Shown one piece after another: positions 32,901 to 43,290 of a DNA stretch of 64,000 nt; positions within the stretch are counted from its first letter, which is position 1; each line of letters opens with the position of its first letter. Source of the DNA: Bactericera cockerelli (taxonomy: Eukaryota; Arthropoda; Insecta; Hemiptera; Triozidae). A model generated the notes under the pieces. That model saw only the letters and a list, made by a program, of their open reading frames with translations, was not told the DNA's origin and ran no database searches. Location of the stretch: assembly GCA_024516035.1 (NCBI GenBank), contig CM044961.1, positions 4,453,022 to 4,517,021 on the forward strand, in the 5' to 3' direction. A program made the translations under genes and the position numbers.

Positions 32901-33036
32901 CTTCATCAAGAAAGTCTTCTTCCTCATCGTCTATCAGGAGTTCCTTCTGTTTGGTATCGTCCGACAGTAAGTTGATCACTTCAGGAATATGCTGTCTGTC
33001 TTCGGCCAGTAGCTCTTCTAACCTCATCCCGATTGC
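32901..33036 (-). CDS. unc80: unc80 exon e15
   Basis: 136 bp, phase 0 in, phase 1 out; acceptor TCTAACAG, donor GAAG|GTAATT. Encodes AIGMRLEELLAEDRQHIPEV and INLLSDDTKQKELLIDDEEE, continuing FYQWGE of e14. A LINE tail lies just past its donor. Confidence 0.93.
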
Positions 33037-33059
33037 CTGTTAGACACAATAAATAAATT

Positions 33060-33340
33060 TGTTTTTTTGTGTTATTATATCACAATTTTAGTGCGTTGCG
33101 CAGAATTATAGGACTTTTCCGTATATTTTATATCCTAATATCTTATTTTTGCCTATAATTCCGCCACTGGTCGCTGCTAACATTAAAGCAGCTACTCATT
33201 TTTCTTCACGAGGTATGAGTGGACCCCGAACACCAAAGTACAGAGCAGAAAAAATCCTACCCCGCCGGGTATCGAACCCAGGTCACCGTGCGTGCAATGC
33301 CTAGCGCACTAACTCATTCTGCCACGGTGACTACTGCACA
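33060..33340 (-). mobile_element. tRNA-derived SINE, family D
   Basis: Reverse copy: box B as 'gggtatcgaacccaggtca', body 'ttcttcacgaggtatgagtg', AT-rich 3' end 'tgttattatatcacaatttt'. Confidence 0.75.
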
Positions 33341-33627
33341 ATGTTAAAACCGATTAATTTTTTTCAATTTAATTTATGTGTTTTACGAGTATCTATTGTA
33401 TGTATCACCGACCTCAGTAGCTTCATCGATAAGGCGGCGGACTTTTTTTTAAGTTTCCATGTATTTATATTTCACAAATAAACATCTTTAACAAATATGA
33501 AATATGGAGAAATACTCATTACAAACTACATGAGGAATCAATAAATTTGTGTTATTATGTCACAATTTTTAGTGAGTAGCATCGACATTACGAGAACTAA
33601 TGCATCAAATTCCTAACCAACCATAAT

Positions 33628-33835
33628 AATAACACTGTTTAGTGGAAGGTAACCACCAGGCGAGGTTAATGCTCAAAGATTTTTTTACCAACTAACCCTC
33701 AGAGTCTTAATATGTGGTCACAAACTGAAATGAATAAGAAAAAAATCATGCACTGGGTGGGATTCGAACCAACGGGTGCCTTTACTACCTGAATTACCAG
33801 ACTAGCGCATCAACCACTTGACTACCAGTGCACTA
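33628..33835 (-). mobile_element. tRNA-derived SINE, family C
   Basis: Reverse copy: 'gcactggtagtcaagtggtt' head, body, 3' tail with hairpin 'aaccaccaggcgaggttaat'. Confidence 0.75.
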
Positions 33836-33879
33836 TCATATTTCAATATCAAAAAGTATAGTATAGTATATATTTTACT

Positions 33880-34135
33880 AGCGGGCTGTCGCCCGCTTTG
33901 CGGACGAGGCATGGCCGTGAAAGCAAAAAATCATTTTTCGCCAATGGCAGGTGTTGTAGTGGGAATTTCGAAAAATCCCGTCTTATTGCACATCTAGACT
34001 ATAAGATAAAGCTACCTACCAAATTTCAGCTCGCTAGGTATTACGGTTTGGGCTGTAGAGCGATGATCAGTCAGTCAGTCAGTGGTCAAGTGGTCAGTGA
34101 CTTTGACATTTATATATCAAGATTAGTTTATAAGA
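33880..34135. repeat. Dispersed element of unknown class
   Basis: 'actagcgggctgtcgcccgc' start, 'ccaaatttcagctcgctagg' and 'gatcagtcagtcagtcagtg' are typical of short interspersed arthropod repeats. A related end 'ggcgggtgcaacccgctagt' occurs at 55140-55160. Not a gene. Confidence 0.5.
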
Positions 34136-34394
34136 CATTGAAAAATGTATAAAACATTGTCACCCTATCTAACTTATGGACTAACTTATGACTAAAAAAA
34201 AAAATGGACAGAATGTATTTTTGTGATATAAGTATATTGTGATGACTGTGGCGCGTGAGTGTGATTTAAGTAGGTGTTATATGTGGAGGTGTGGGTGTGT
34301 GTACATGGATGTGTTTGGTATGTGTGGTATAATTAGTATGTAATATGATTAGTATGTAATTTTCAAGGTATGGTTTATTTTTCCAGAGCAAAAC

Positions 34395-34429
34395 TCGGCC
34401 TCACCTCGCCCCACTGGTAGAACATCTTG
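34395..34429 (-). repeat. Echo of the e14 exon-donor junction
   Basis: Thirty-five bases match 34977-35015 (tcacctcgccccactggtag, then aacatctt), including the donor. The bases before it (tatttttccagag) also occur at 34518-34532, just before the SINE, so a longer unit was duplicated. Confidence 0.8.
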
Positions 34430-34507
34430 GTCACAATAGATCTAATAGAGGTCGGTGTGATATTTGGGCTCTTTTTGTGGGACCCCACCCAGATTATAAT
34501 AATAGTA
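34420..34507. repeat. Dispersed repeat R2, copy 2
   Basis: 'ggtcacaatagatctaatag' and 'ctttttgtgggaccccaccc', as at 15825-15905. Confidence 0.5.
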
Positions 34508-34545
34508 CAACGTATGATTTATTTTTCCAGAGTAAAAAATCTCGA

Positions 34546-34968
34546 AGCCAGCGTCGATGGCATATTGAATACACCGGTTCCCTTCAGAACACCGAAGTTA
34601 AGCGACATCCAGCGAGGATAAGACTTGGATGGGTGACCATTCAAATTCTAATTCTCGTGACGCTGGCTTTTCCCGGCCCCACTCAGGCTGGGTGAGGTCA
34701 ATGTGAGTAGCAGGTTTGTGAGTTTCCTGCGAATGGAGGGTAAAACCCCCGTCGTGATATGACCATGGCAGTTGAAAACGACGTTAAACCCCACCTAACA
34801 CTTAGACGACCGGCATGGTTTTTCGTGAATTCTCTTGTTAGACCGGCGATAACACGGCTCTCCGACATTGTGTACCACCGGTGGTACACCCGGTCCATTC
34901 CGTACGAAAGTGCGTGTACCACCGGTGGTACACCCGGTCGTCTAAGTGTTAAAAAAAAAAAAAAAAAA
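34546..34968 (+). mobile_element. 5S rRNA-derived SINE, copy 3, carrying a MITE
   Basis: Best 5S head in the window (gaatacaccggttccc, ccgaagttaagcgacat, acttggatgggtgacc). The body ends at ~34796, a TTAA MITE follows, then a long A run. The flanks share 'aaaatctcg' (34536-34545 and 34970-34979), a likely target-site duplication. The insertion site is ~10 bp past the e14 donor. Confidence 0.85.
34797..34951. mobile_element. TTAA-type MITE, 'gacgaccgg' family
   Basis: Inverted ends taacacttagacgaccgg and its reverse; 'taccaccggtggtaca' palindromes inside. Related copy at 52966-53089. Confidence 0.75.
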
Positions 34969-34989
34969 AAAAAATCTCGGCCGCCTCAC

Positions 34990-35138
34990 CTCGCCCCACT
35001 GGTAGAACATCTTGCCGGCCGACTTCTGCAGGAACTGCGAGCGCCGGATGCCGGCCGGGCCGTGCTGCCGCGGCCGGTGAGAGGCCGCCGGACGGGCCGC
35101 AAGCATGGGCACGTACATGGCAGCCGAAGGGGCCGGCG
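34990..35138 (-). CDS. unc80: unc80 exon e14
   Basis: 149 bp; acceptor CTGCCCAG, donor GAG|GTGAGG. Encodes an Ala/Pro/Arg-rich piece (MYVPMLAARPAASHRPRQHG) then IRRSQFLQKSAGKMFYQWGE, a clear UNC80 motif. It needs phase 1 in, but e13 ends in phase 0, so an exon is probably missing between them. Unusually GC-rich. Confidence 0.85.
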
Positions 35139-35660
35139 CTGGGCAGTGATGAGGCGGCGAGGTGTGTGGCGCGTGAGAGGGGGTGAGGAGGAAAAAAGTA
35201 GATAGATAGATAAAAAATAATCGTATTTATTTTTAAACAAAAAATATGAAAAAAAATTGAAATCGGAGCAAAAAAATATTTTTTTTTTACAAAAACGAAC
35301 ACAATACTTCCGATTTCTAATATTAGAAATTTCTCGGAAGTAATATTACAATGGTTGGCACAAAAATACATGGTATAGGTATAGTAACAAAAAGATGTAA
35401 AACATTAGCTAAATAGCACCTCTGAGATTAATCTTTTTAACTATATTATAAAAATCATTGAAACTTTTTTTTTTTTTTTACATAATAACTAGAAGTATTC
35501 ATAAAAAAAAGTAAAAAAAGAGGGAGGAAAAAAGTATTCATAAAAATAAAGTCGGACCTGGATATAAGAAAAACCTCGATAAAAAAGAACAATGAAAAAA
35601 AAAGAAGAAAAATAGTGAATGACTGATTCTATTCAGCAGAATAACCAGCAAATATATCTG
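35139..35660. other. Intron 13, no exon found
   Basis: AT-rich. 35242-35346 is a repeat also present at 38505-38612 ('acgaacacaatacttccgat'). The expected missing unc80 exon is not here. Confidence 0.6.
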
Positions 35661-35663
35661 TAG

Positions 35664-35853
35664 GACTTCAAACAGAGGATTGATTGGACACAGCCGACGC
35701 TCCAATCAATTCCTTACTTACCAGATCCAGGCTGACGCCAATCAAAGCGACATCCGGCACTGTGCTAGGATAACAGGTGTCTAACAGGAGAGAGCATCGC
35801 TGTAGAAGTATAGACCCTCAAACAGAGGATTGATTGGAACCGGGCGACGCTCC
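35664..35853 (-). repeat. Two diverged copies of exon e13 sequence
   Basis: 35722-35853 matches 35884-36010 (last ~125 bases of e13 plus its donor) at roughly 85 %, with a small insertion. 35664-35703 repeats a 40-bp piece of it (aacagaggattgattgga, cgacgctcc). Confidence 0.85.
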
Positions 35854-35883
35854 AATCAACCCATCAATCAATTCCTTACTTAC

Positions 35884-36074
35884 CAGATCTAGGCTGGCGC
35901 CAATCAGTGCGGCATCCGGCACAGTGCCTGGGTGACAGGTCTCTAGCAGGAAAGAGAACCGCTGCAGACCCTCGAACAGAGGCTTGATTGGAACCAGGCG
36001 ACGCTCCTTGAGAACTACAAACTCCGAGTCTCGGCCATGCTCACGATAGTCATCCGAGTTCCGGCGGCTGAAAT
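35884..36074 (-). CDS. unc80: unc80 exon e13
   Basis: 191 bp, phase 1 in (acceptor GACCTCCAG), phase 0 out (donor CTG|GTAAGT). Encodes FSRRNSDDYREHGRDSEFVV and LKERRLVPIKPLFEGLQRFS, ending ALIGASLDL, typical of UNC80. A second AG 7 bp on (ATTTCAG) exists, but would need the other donor of e12 (GTATGG, 4 bp on). Confidence 0.88.
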
Positions 36075-36134
36075 CTGGAGGTCAAGAGAATATGGAGAAG
36101 AAAATTTTCATAAAAAATTTTGGACTCAAGAGTT

Positions 36135-36379
36135 AGACATATCTTAGCGTGTAGAATTAAGAAGTGTGGAAACCACCCCCCGTCGGCCTACATCGTGGCG
36201 TCCTCAGCGCTAGTATCGCAAAGGAGTCTCCTCTCCTCGTCCCTCACCCGTATCAAATGTAAACATAAACATAAATAGACCGCGAGAAATATTCTACTCC
36301 TTTGCGATGGTGTCGCGCTATGTGGCGTTTCCATGCAACTGGGGTTCGTTTCCACACTTCTTAAATCTACACGCTATGG
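36135..36379. mobile_element. MITE M3
   Basis: About 245 bp with ~32-bp inverted ends, 'agcgtgtagaattaagaagt' and 'acttcttaaatctacacgct'. No coding. Confidence 0.75.
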
Positions 36380-36725
36380 ACATACGTTAAGGAAACAAGG
36401 GGATAAATTCAGCAAGTTTTACATCCAAGTTGTGACATGATATAACCGACCTTAGTAGCTTGATCAATGGTTCAAATCCCAAGTTTGTGGTCATCTCATA
36501 CCTCGTGAGGGAAAATGAGTGGCTGCTTTAATGTGAAAAGCGACCAGTGACAGAATTATGGGCAAAGTTTCAGCCAAAAGTTTCGTGGTTGTGCGGTATA
36601 TAGGATCTACTTTCATACCAAATTTCAAGTCTCTAGCTCTTAAGGTTCTCGAGATATCTTGTTCACAGACGGACAGATAGACAGACGGACGCACGGACCA
36701 ATGGCCGAAAACAATTTTTTTGGTA

Positions 36726-37480
36726 TACGAGGGGGGACCCAAAAGTAACGGGAATCAGGTGGTGGGGGAACACGGAGGAGGGGATCGGGTTTTCCAGTGA
36801 TTCTTTTCCAAGTGGCTACTCTCCCAAGTAAGTGTGCAAAGTTCATTCGCTGTGAGTGCATTCGTTCGTCCGTGAGATTTTTTCTAGTAAAACGACTTTT
36901 TCCGTTTCGGCGAAAACGTGAAATGGCTTCAAGAACGGACGAAAACATTGAACAAATCAACACTCTTGTCCGTGAAGACTTTGCCGAACCATCGATCAAC
37001 TTTGTGAGATGTCTGGATTGTCATGGAGTTCAATTCAGAGGATTTTAACTGAATATTTGATCATGAAGAGGATTGCAGCCAAATTTGTTCCTCGCCTTCC
37101 CTCCGACGATCAAAATAAGGATCGCCGAATTCAGGCCTGTCTGGAGCTGTTAAATCAGTTGGATGAAGACCCAGATTTTTTTCTTAAGGTTATAACTGGC
37201 GATGAATCATGGTGCTACGGCTATGACCCCGAAATTTTTACAGCCGCTCGTTTCTCTCCGCACTCAGCCATTTCAAGTTGCCATTTCACGTTTTCGCCGA
37301 AACTTAAAAAGTCGTTTCACTAGAAAAATTCTCATGGATGAACGAATGCACTCACAGCAAATGAACTTTGCACACTTACTTGGGAGAGTAGCCGCTTGAA
37401 ATAGAATCATTGGAGAACCCGATCCCCCTCCGCGTTCCCCCCACCACCTAATTCCCGTTACTTTTGGGTCCCCCTCGTAC
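36726..37480 (+). mobile_element. Deleted mariner element
   Basis: Ends tacgaggggggacccaaaag / its reverse, with ~210-bp inverted arms (36726-36935, 37262-37480). Inside are two pieces of transposase (36923-37030 N-terminus, MASRTDENIEQINTLV; 37040-37240, FLKVITGDESWCYGYDPE including the first catalytic Asp). The other catalytic residues are deleted, so it is not autonomous. Confidence 0.88.
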
Positions 37481-37605
37481 GGAGGCTACGACTCGTCCAG
37501 AAATGTGAAAAACTGGGTAGGTCAAATTTTCGACGAATACAATACTTTTATTATTTTAGGATAAGGAAAGTAAAAAACACCTAACACTGCGGGTTCCATA
37601 CTTAC

Positions 37606-37724
37606 AAGAGCCAGGAGTTTCTTCGATGCTCCCGTCTTTGCGTTTTCGCTTCCCGAACCCAAACTTAGTGAGGTGATCCTCCACTCGTTTCTTGGCTTTG
37701 TGTAGAACATTGTGCCCTCCGCCA
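37606..37724 (-). CDS. unc80: unc80 exon e12
   Basis: 119 bp, phase 2 in, phase 1 out; acceptor TATTTCAG, donor TCTT|GTAAGT. Encodes GGGHNVLHKAKKRVEDHLTK and FGFGKRKRKDGSIEETPGS, a basic linker following the SGTR end of e11. Confidence 0.9.
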
Positions 37725-37809
37725 CTGAAATAGAATAGAAAATACACTGCCAATATGGACAAAATACTTCCTTGTGATTGGTTCATATTTATTCCATTAA
37801 CCAAACAAA

Positions 37810-39570
37810 TTAAAAAAAAAAAAAAAATGTTGATGAAAATGTTACACTTTCACCTTGAAGTAAAAATCTTGTTTAAAAAATATCTCAGAAAGCTGGACTT
37901 TGTAGTCAAGTGACGTAGTCGTCACACGGCCGTATATAAATAAATATACTTTCTCTCTCGGAAATTATGAGATTTTATACTAAATCACTTGTATATGCAA
38001 AATCGCTAAACCGATTTTCTTCAAATTCTTTTTCAATGGTAGAATATCGTTTTTTTTTTCTTTCTATTTCTACATTCTAGATCTTAAAAATACTTCTGTA
38101 TCAGTACGTCGTAGACATTATTTTTCCACTTTTTTGTCCAAAATTTTGAAAATTTAATTAGAGCTAATACGCATATACAAAACACTAATACACATATACT
38201 CGTACATGCAAAATTTCATCAAAATCCAGTTTACCGTTCACGAGATATAAGCGTATAAGTAAAAGTTAGTGGTCTGGCGCATGGTCTCTATCACCAAGAA
38301 CCGCTAGTGCGAAGTTGATGAATTTATTATAATAAGACCATGTACAATACGTCTCCTACAGGTATAATTATGTGTACAAAATTTCGTCGAAATCCGTTCA
38401 GTAGTTTCTGAGATTTACGCGTTACAATATTAAGGGATGTCCTTAACAGACCGACCGACAGACAGACACAAAACCAAGTTGCTCAGGAGGTTATGAAACG
38501 TCCAGAAATATGAAAAAATTGAAATCGAAACAAAAATTATTTTATTTTTTATTTACGAAAACGAACACAATACTTCCGATTTCTAATATTAGAAATTTAT
38601 CGGAAGTTAGAAATAATAACTGAGGAACGGAATAAGAAAACTTCTCAATAATAGTTCTGAAAAGAACACAGACTACAGAAAAAGTAACTCTTCCAGCGAC
38701 GAAGAGACTGAAAACATGGATTTACTATTCTCATAACATGAGAATCATTGAAAAAAAAACCCATAAATTTCAGAACTCGAATTTTATGATAGGTGTTTAT
38801 TGATTAGCTTCAATTAAAAATATTTGGGCGTCTAAAGAATTTAAAATTGATTGGCAATCAAATTTTGTGAAATCACTAAAACAGGTGACATGTTAAGGAG
38901 TCGAACCGCCAAACTCCATTTAAACTTCACCAAACACCAAGTGACAATTGCGCCGTGAATTTTCAGTGAGTATGCAATACGCAACTCTCGTCTTTCTCTA
39001 CATTTGAAATCAGCTGTTTCAATGTTATTGTTTAAAAAAATCAATAAATAGAAGACAACATGACAACTTTTCTTATCACAATCTTATCATTTAATGATTC
39101 ATTACATTACAGTGTTTTTTTCCCGTTAATTAAGTTAATTGTCAATGATTATTCATTTAAAGCACCCAAATAATCTCTCTATGGATAAAAAATTCAATTA
39201 GACTTAAACCAAGTTCCAGTTGTAAGTTTGAAACCCTTTTTTGTACTATCAACGTTTTGTTTACAAATATTTGTGCTTATTGTAGTCAACTGAATACTGA
39301 CAACATTTCATCATTTCAGAGATAGTTACGTTTACATTATATCATCTCTATATATAAAATTTCAAATATAATGCAACTTATGATTTTAAAAGCAACCCAA
39401 GGCATAGAGCCTTGGGCACTTTTTTTAAACACTCTTCATCAAAGAAGTGTTTGAAAACACTTCTAGGTAAACACAATATAAAGTGATGTGATTTTAGGTG
39501 TGAATATATCCCATTTCTTATCCATACAGAGGTAAGAACGTTAGCATAAAGACAGCACACATGAATTTCG
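37810..39570. other. Intron, no gene; promoter side of GlcAT-I
   Basis: AT-rich. 38260-38480 has 'gttcagtagtttctgagatt' and 'ccgaccgacagacagac', tell-tales of common arthropod dispersed repeats. 38505-38612 is the repeat shared with 35242-35346. No TATA-type promoter can be claimed for the downstream gene. Confidence 0.5.
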
Positions 39571-39634
39571 AATCATGACACCTGCTATAAATGTATATCA
39601 AAATTTTGGCATCAGTTATTTATCTGATACCACC

Positions 39635-40642
39635 ATGAAGCAGAGGAAAGCCATTTGCTTGATAGTTGCCATGGCACTCTTGTTCTGGATATTCCGATCC
39701 TCTCCAGAGTCTTTAGAGGACGAAGAAGTTTACGAGGAAGGAACAATACAAGCTAAGCTACAACAAACACAGAAGGAACTTCGAATCTCACGGAAGCAGC
39801 TGCTTGCCTATGAACAAATGCTCAAAACAACTTGCCTTGAAAAGGTGAATCATTATTACGGTGATGATAAAGTTCCTACTATTTATGTGATAACTCCAAC
39901 ATACAAACGTCCTGAGCAGAAAGCAGAACTCACTCGACTATCACATACATTCATGTTGGTGCCCAAGCTGCATTGGATAGTTGTTGAAGATGCCGTAAAC
40001 AACACACAACTGGTTGCTAATCTTCTCAAAGAAAGTAATATAAATCATACAATTCTTCATGCTAGAACACCTCAGCAGTATAAACCAAAGAAGAGGGAAT
40101 ACAATTGGGCCAAGCCACGAGGTGTTGAGCAGAGAAATGCAGCTCTTGAGTGGTTGCGACTATTTAAATCTGGAGACAACGACAAGGGTATTGTCTACTT
40201 TGCTGATGATGACAACAGCTACAGTTTGAAGATCTTTCAAGAGATGCGTCACATTAAGAGGGTTGGTGTATGGCCTGTCGGTCTTGTTGGTGGACTCAAA
40301 GTTGAAAAACCAATTGTAAACTCTGCAGGCATTGTCACTGGTTTCAATGCTATGTGGGCACCAGAGAGACCATTTGCTATTGATATGGCAGGCTTTGCTA
40401 TCAATTTAGATCTCATTAAAAAGAATGAGAATGTTGTGTTTTCATTTGATGTGAACCGAGGGTACCAAGAGACAGCAATACTCTCATCTGTCATTACCTC
40501 AGTGCATGATCTTGAGCCTTTGGCTGATAAATGTACAAAAGTGTATGTGTGGCATACAAAAACAAAAGAACCAAAACTCACCAATGATGAGAAACTTGTG
40601 AAAAATAAGAAACCGACTTCTGATTTTGGAATAGAGGTTTGA
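39635..40642 (+). CDS. Galactosylgalactosylxylosylprotein 3-beta-glucuronosyltransferase I (GlcAT-I, GT43)
   Basis: 335 residues, single exon. The enzyme adds glucuronic acid from UDP-GlcA to the Gal-Gal-Xyl primer, finishing the linker for heparan and chondroitin sulphate in the Golgi. Seen: type II anchor at residues 6-20 (AICLIVAMALLFWIF), stem, PTIYVITPTYKRPEQKAEL (GT43 start), YFADDDNSYSLKIF (metal-binding DDD), WPVGLVGG, GFNAMWAPERPFAIDMAGFA, VWHTKTKEP, and a C-terminus ending FGIEV. Start chosen: ATG at 39635 with a strong CACCATGA context and a 5-residue tail; the frame is open to an earlier ATG at 39575. The length equals that of the vertebrate B3GAT3. It lies in the unc80 intron e11-e12, opposite strand. 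No frameshift, so probably functional. Either a nested gene or an intronless retrocopy; no A tail is seen. Confidence 0.92.
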   Translation: MKQRKAICLIVAMALLFWIFRSSPESLEDEEVYEEGTIQAKLQQTQKELRISRKQLLAYEQMLKTTCLEKVNHYYGDDKVPTIYVITPTYKRPEQKAELTRLSHTFMLVPKLHWIVVEDAVNNTQLVANLLKESNINHTILHARTPQQYKPKKREYNWAKPRGVEQRNAALEWLRLFKSGDNDKGIVYFADDDNSYSLKIFQEMRHIKRVGVWPVGLVGGLKVEKPIVNSAGIVTGFNAMWAPERPFAIDMAGFAINLDLIKKNENVVFSFDVNRGYQETAILSSVITSVHDLEPLADKCTKVYVWHTKTKEPKLTNDEKLVKNKKPTSDFGIEV

Positions 40643-40689
40643 GACCAACACCATCCCTTCAGAAAATTGTGTTGTTATCCAATACTTAG

Positions 40690-40765
40690 TGTGAGGGTTA
40701 GGTGGTAGAAAATGCTTTGAGCATTAACCTTGCCTGATTGTTACCTTCCACTAAAGAGTTTTATT
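40690..40765 (+). mobile_element. SINE family C tail
   Basis: 'gagggttaggtggtagaaaa', hairpin 'tgctttgagca', 'ccttccactaaagag'. It begins about 48 bp after the GlcAT-I stop. Confidence 0.6.
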
Positions 40766-40842
40766 GTTATTTTTATTAATAATGATGTGATATTTACATC
40801 TTACATGTTAAGCAGTCAGCCCTTCCCTGGGGTGTTCAAGAA

Positions 40843-40848
40843 TAAAAT
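40843..40848 (+). terminator. Possible polyadenylation signal of GlcAT-I
   Basis: AATAAA about 200 bp past the stop codon, in 'caagaataaaataatatgt'. Only a motif match. Confidence 0.3.
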
Positions 40849-40982
40849 AATATGTTATGTTGCTCAAAAACAAAATAGTCTAACCAACAGAAACAGGAAA
40901 TTTATGAATTATGAGCCAATATTGGTATAGGTGATAGTGAATTATGAGCCAATATTGACACAGTCAGATGACACCGGAGCTA

Positions 40983-41620
40983 ACACCCCCCCCCCCCCCC
41001 CCCCCACCATAACGGAAAAAAAAAACAGTTTTTCAATATCTGTGCTTGCACACAGTGAAAATCATTACACATTTATCAAATAATTAATTTATAATTATTA
41101 TGATTGGCCTCTTAAACAAACACAAACTTGTTAGGTCCTAAATGAGTGACTCTTTAAATCCCATTTTAGTCTGGTTTATGTGAAAACACCCCTAAAACAT
41201 TTTACCACCAGCTCCATTTTCTTTTATAGTTTTGTTGCTAATTGACTGATATGTATACTGTAATTAAGGATTTTTTTTACTTTCCTTATCCTGTAATAGG
41301 GAAAGTATTGTATTTTCAATTATTTCTATAATATATTATTATTATTTTGAATCTTTGATATAAAATATGCTAATAATGTAAAATGATACTTCAATAGGAA
41401 TTTAGAATACAAAAAAAATTGTATTTTCAATTTGGTTACAGTTGTTTGTAATTGACTTACATGTATAATAAATTGTATACTGTAATTAAGGTTTTTTTAC
41501 TTTCATTTTCAATTATTTCCATTATTTATTATTAGCATATTTTAAATTTTTGACATATAATATTCTAATAATATAAAACAATACACTAAAAATTTTATTC
41601 TAAATTGTGTCATTCTTGCC
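40983..41620. other. Intron, no gene; poly-C run
   Basis: A run of over 20 C at 40986-41006, then AT-rich sequence with two short near-repeats ('tttacttt', 'ctgtaattaag' at 41262 and 41480). Nothing coding. Confidence 0.5.
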
Positions 41621-41754
41621 CATCCGAGGGAAGGCATACTATGGGATAGGCAAGCTACCAGATCACATGGGTCTAGCTCCTGCCTGTTTCATGGCTACAA
41701 AAAAAAAAAAAAAAAAAAAATGCTTGAAATTTCTGTGACTTGATTTTGCAAAAT

Positions 41755-41941
41755 TGAAATAATAATAATATTGCCAGACTAAGACTAATGAGCCCCATTA
41801 TTCCAGCAGTAAGACCAAGACGTGTTATTATATGGTCAAAATCCCAAATGGGAGAATAACTTGTCATGTCTCGGTTGGGTTTCGAACCCGCGACCTATGG
41901 ATTACCAGTCAGAAACCTTGACTACTGAGCCACTGGACCAG
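41755..41941 (-). mobile_element. tRNA-derived SINE, family A
   Basis: Reverse copy with box B 'gggtttcgaacccgcga' and body 'aagacgtgttattatatggt'. Preceded by a partial family B body (41610-41720). Confidence 0.65.
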
Positions 41942-42129
41942 AACACAAATGGCACTTGGTAAATTTGTAGTGCTCAATTTAGAATGTGATTGTGTGTGAA
42001 CCAATTACTGCCTTAGTGCTAATCAGAGGGTTAACAAGAGATCATATAAGCCTAATGGAGAAATTAACTGATTATTCCAGAACATAGTGCTAATCAAGTA
42101 ATTATAGTTTAAAATTTTAGTGCTACCTT

Positions 42130-42385
42130 CTCACGGGTACAATGTTGTTTGCTTTGAATACTAATTTTGAACTTTGATTCCTGTAGAAAAAATTTACTTC
42201 ATTATTCTTACTGGTAAAATAATGTTTCGCTTTTAATACTACTTTTGAACTTTGATTCCTGTAGAAAAAATTTCAGATCAAAAATTTATTTCATTATTCT
42301 CACTGGTTGTTTGCTTTTAATACTACTTTTGAACTTTGATTCCTGTAGAAACAATTTCAGATCAAAAATTTACTTCATTATCAGA
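42130..42385. repeat. Three-unit ~75-bp tandem
   Basis: 'tttgaactttgattcctgta' occurs at ~42168, 42246 and 42330, with alternating lengths. Not recognised as exon-derived. Confidence 0.7.
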
Positions 42386-42450
42386 GAAACCTGAATATAA
42401 GAGAAAAATTTCCAGTCCCTTGAAATCTCTCTTGTATCAGGGTTCAAATG
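42383..42450. mobile_element. Small palindromic MITE
   Basis: gagaaacctgaatataagag pairs with ctcttgtatcagggttc; same family as 11602-11682. Confidence 0.5.
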
Positions 42451-42599
42451 TATTAAATGACTATTAGTAATTTTGAAATAAGAATATTCCATAGAATAAG
42501 TATAAAAATATCCATGTCTTTCTATTTCACTATTAATAAGCTTTAAGAATTATTTTCTGTATACTGCATTGAATTTGTATATCTGTAAATAAATAAAAT

Positions 42600-42880
42600 A
42601 AATAAATGAGTTTCTTTGTGTTATTATATCACAATTTTTAGTGGGTAGTGCAGAATTCTAGGACTTTTCCATATCTTTTAATATCCTAATATCTTATTTT
42701 TGCCTATAATTCCGGTCGCTGCTCACATTAAAGCAGCTATTCATTTTTCCTCACGAGGTATGAGTGGCCCCCAAACACCCAAGAACAGAGCAGAAAAAAT
42801 CCTGCCCACTGGGGATCGAACCCAGGTCACCGTGCGTGCAATGCCTAGCGCGCTAACTCACTCGGCCACGGTGACTTTAC
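42600..42880 (-). mobile_element. tRNA-derived SINE, family D
   Basis: Box B 'ggggatcgaacccaggtca', body and 3' end as at 33060-33340. Confidence 0.75.
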
Positions 42881-43139
42881 GAGTATCTGTAAATAATAAC
42901 TCTACATTTCAAATTTAAAATATTAATGGGTTTAACTCATGTGTACATGGGTGTTTGTGTTTATGTATACTAAAAGATAAAGTAAAACTAAAATTGATGC
43001 AAGTATTATCAATATTCCTACTCATTTTATCATAAGTCTACCCCATATTTTTTTATAGTCTTAAAAAATTGAGTATAAAAAAATTGTTTATAAAAGAAAT
43101 CTCGAGTGATAGTTGATATTTTGTACTTAAGTATGTAAA

Positions 43140-43290
43140 CAACCTTAGTAGCTTGATCAAAAAGGCGGTGGACTTATAACCTAGAGGTCTGTGGTTCAAG
43201 TCCCGGATTCAGCATAGATTTAGTAAAGTGAGTTGGAGTAGTTGTGATATCACAATGGTGATCAACACAAATATGATAAAAAAATTAAAG
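43140..43290 (+). mobile_element. tRNA-derived SINE, family E
   Basis: 'aaaaaggcggtggacttata', box B GGTTCAAGTCCCGG, body 'gtgagttggagtagttgtga'. Confidence 0.65.

Noticed and set aside
34546..34640. 5S rRNA gene
   Set aside because: Only a diverged 5S-like head attached to a SINE body with a target duplication.
39575..39634. Upstream start for GlcAT-I
   Set aside because: Adds 20 residues before the anchor; the ATG at 39635 has a better context and gives the usual short cytoplasmic tail.
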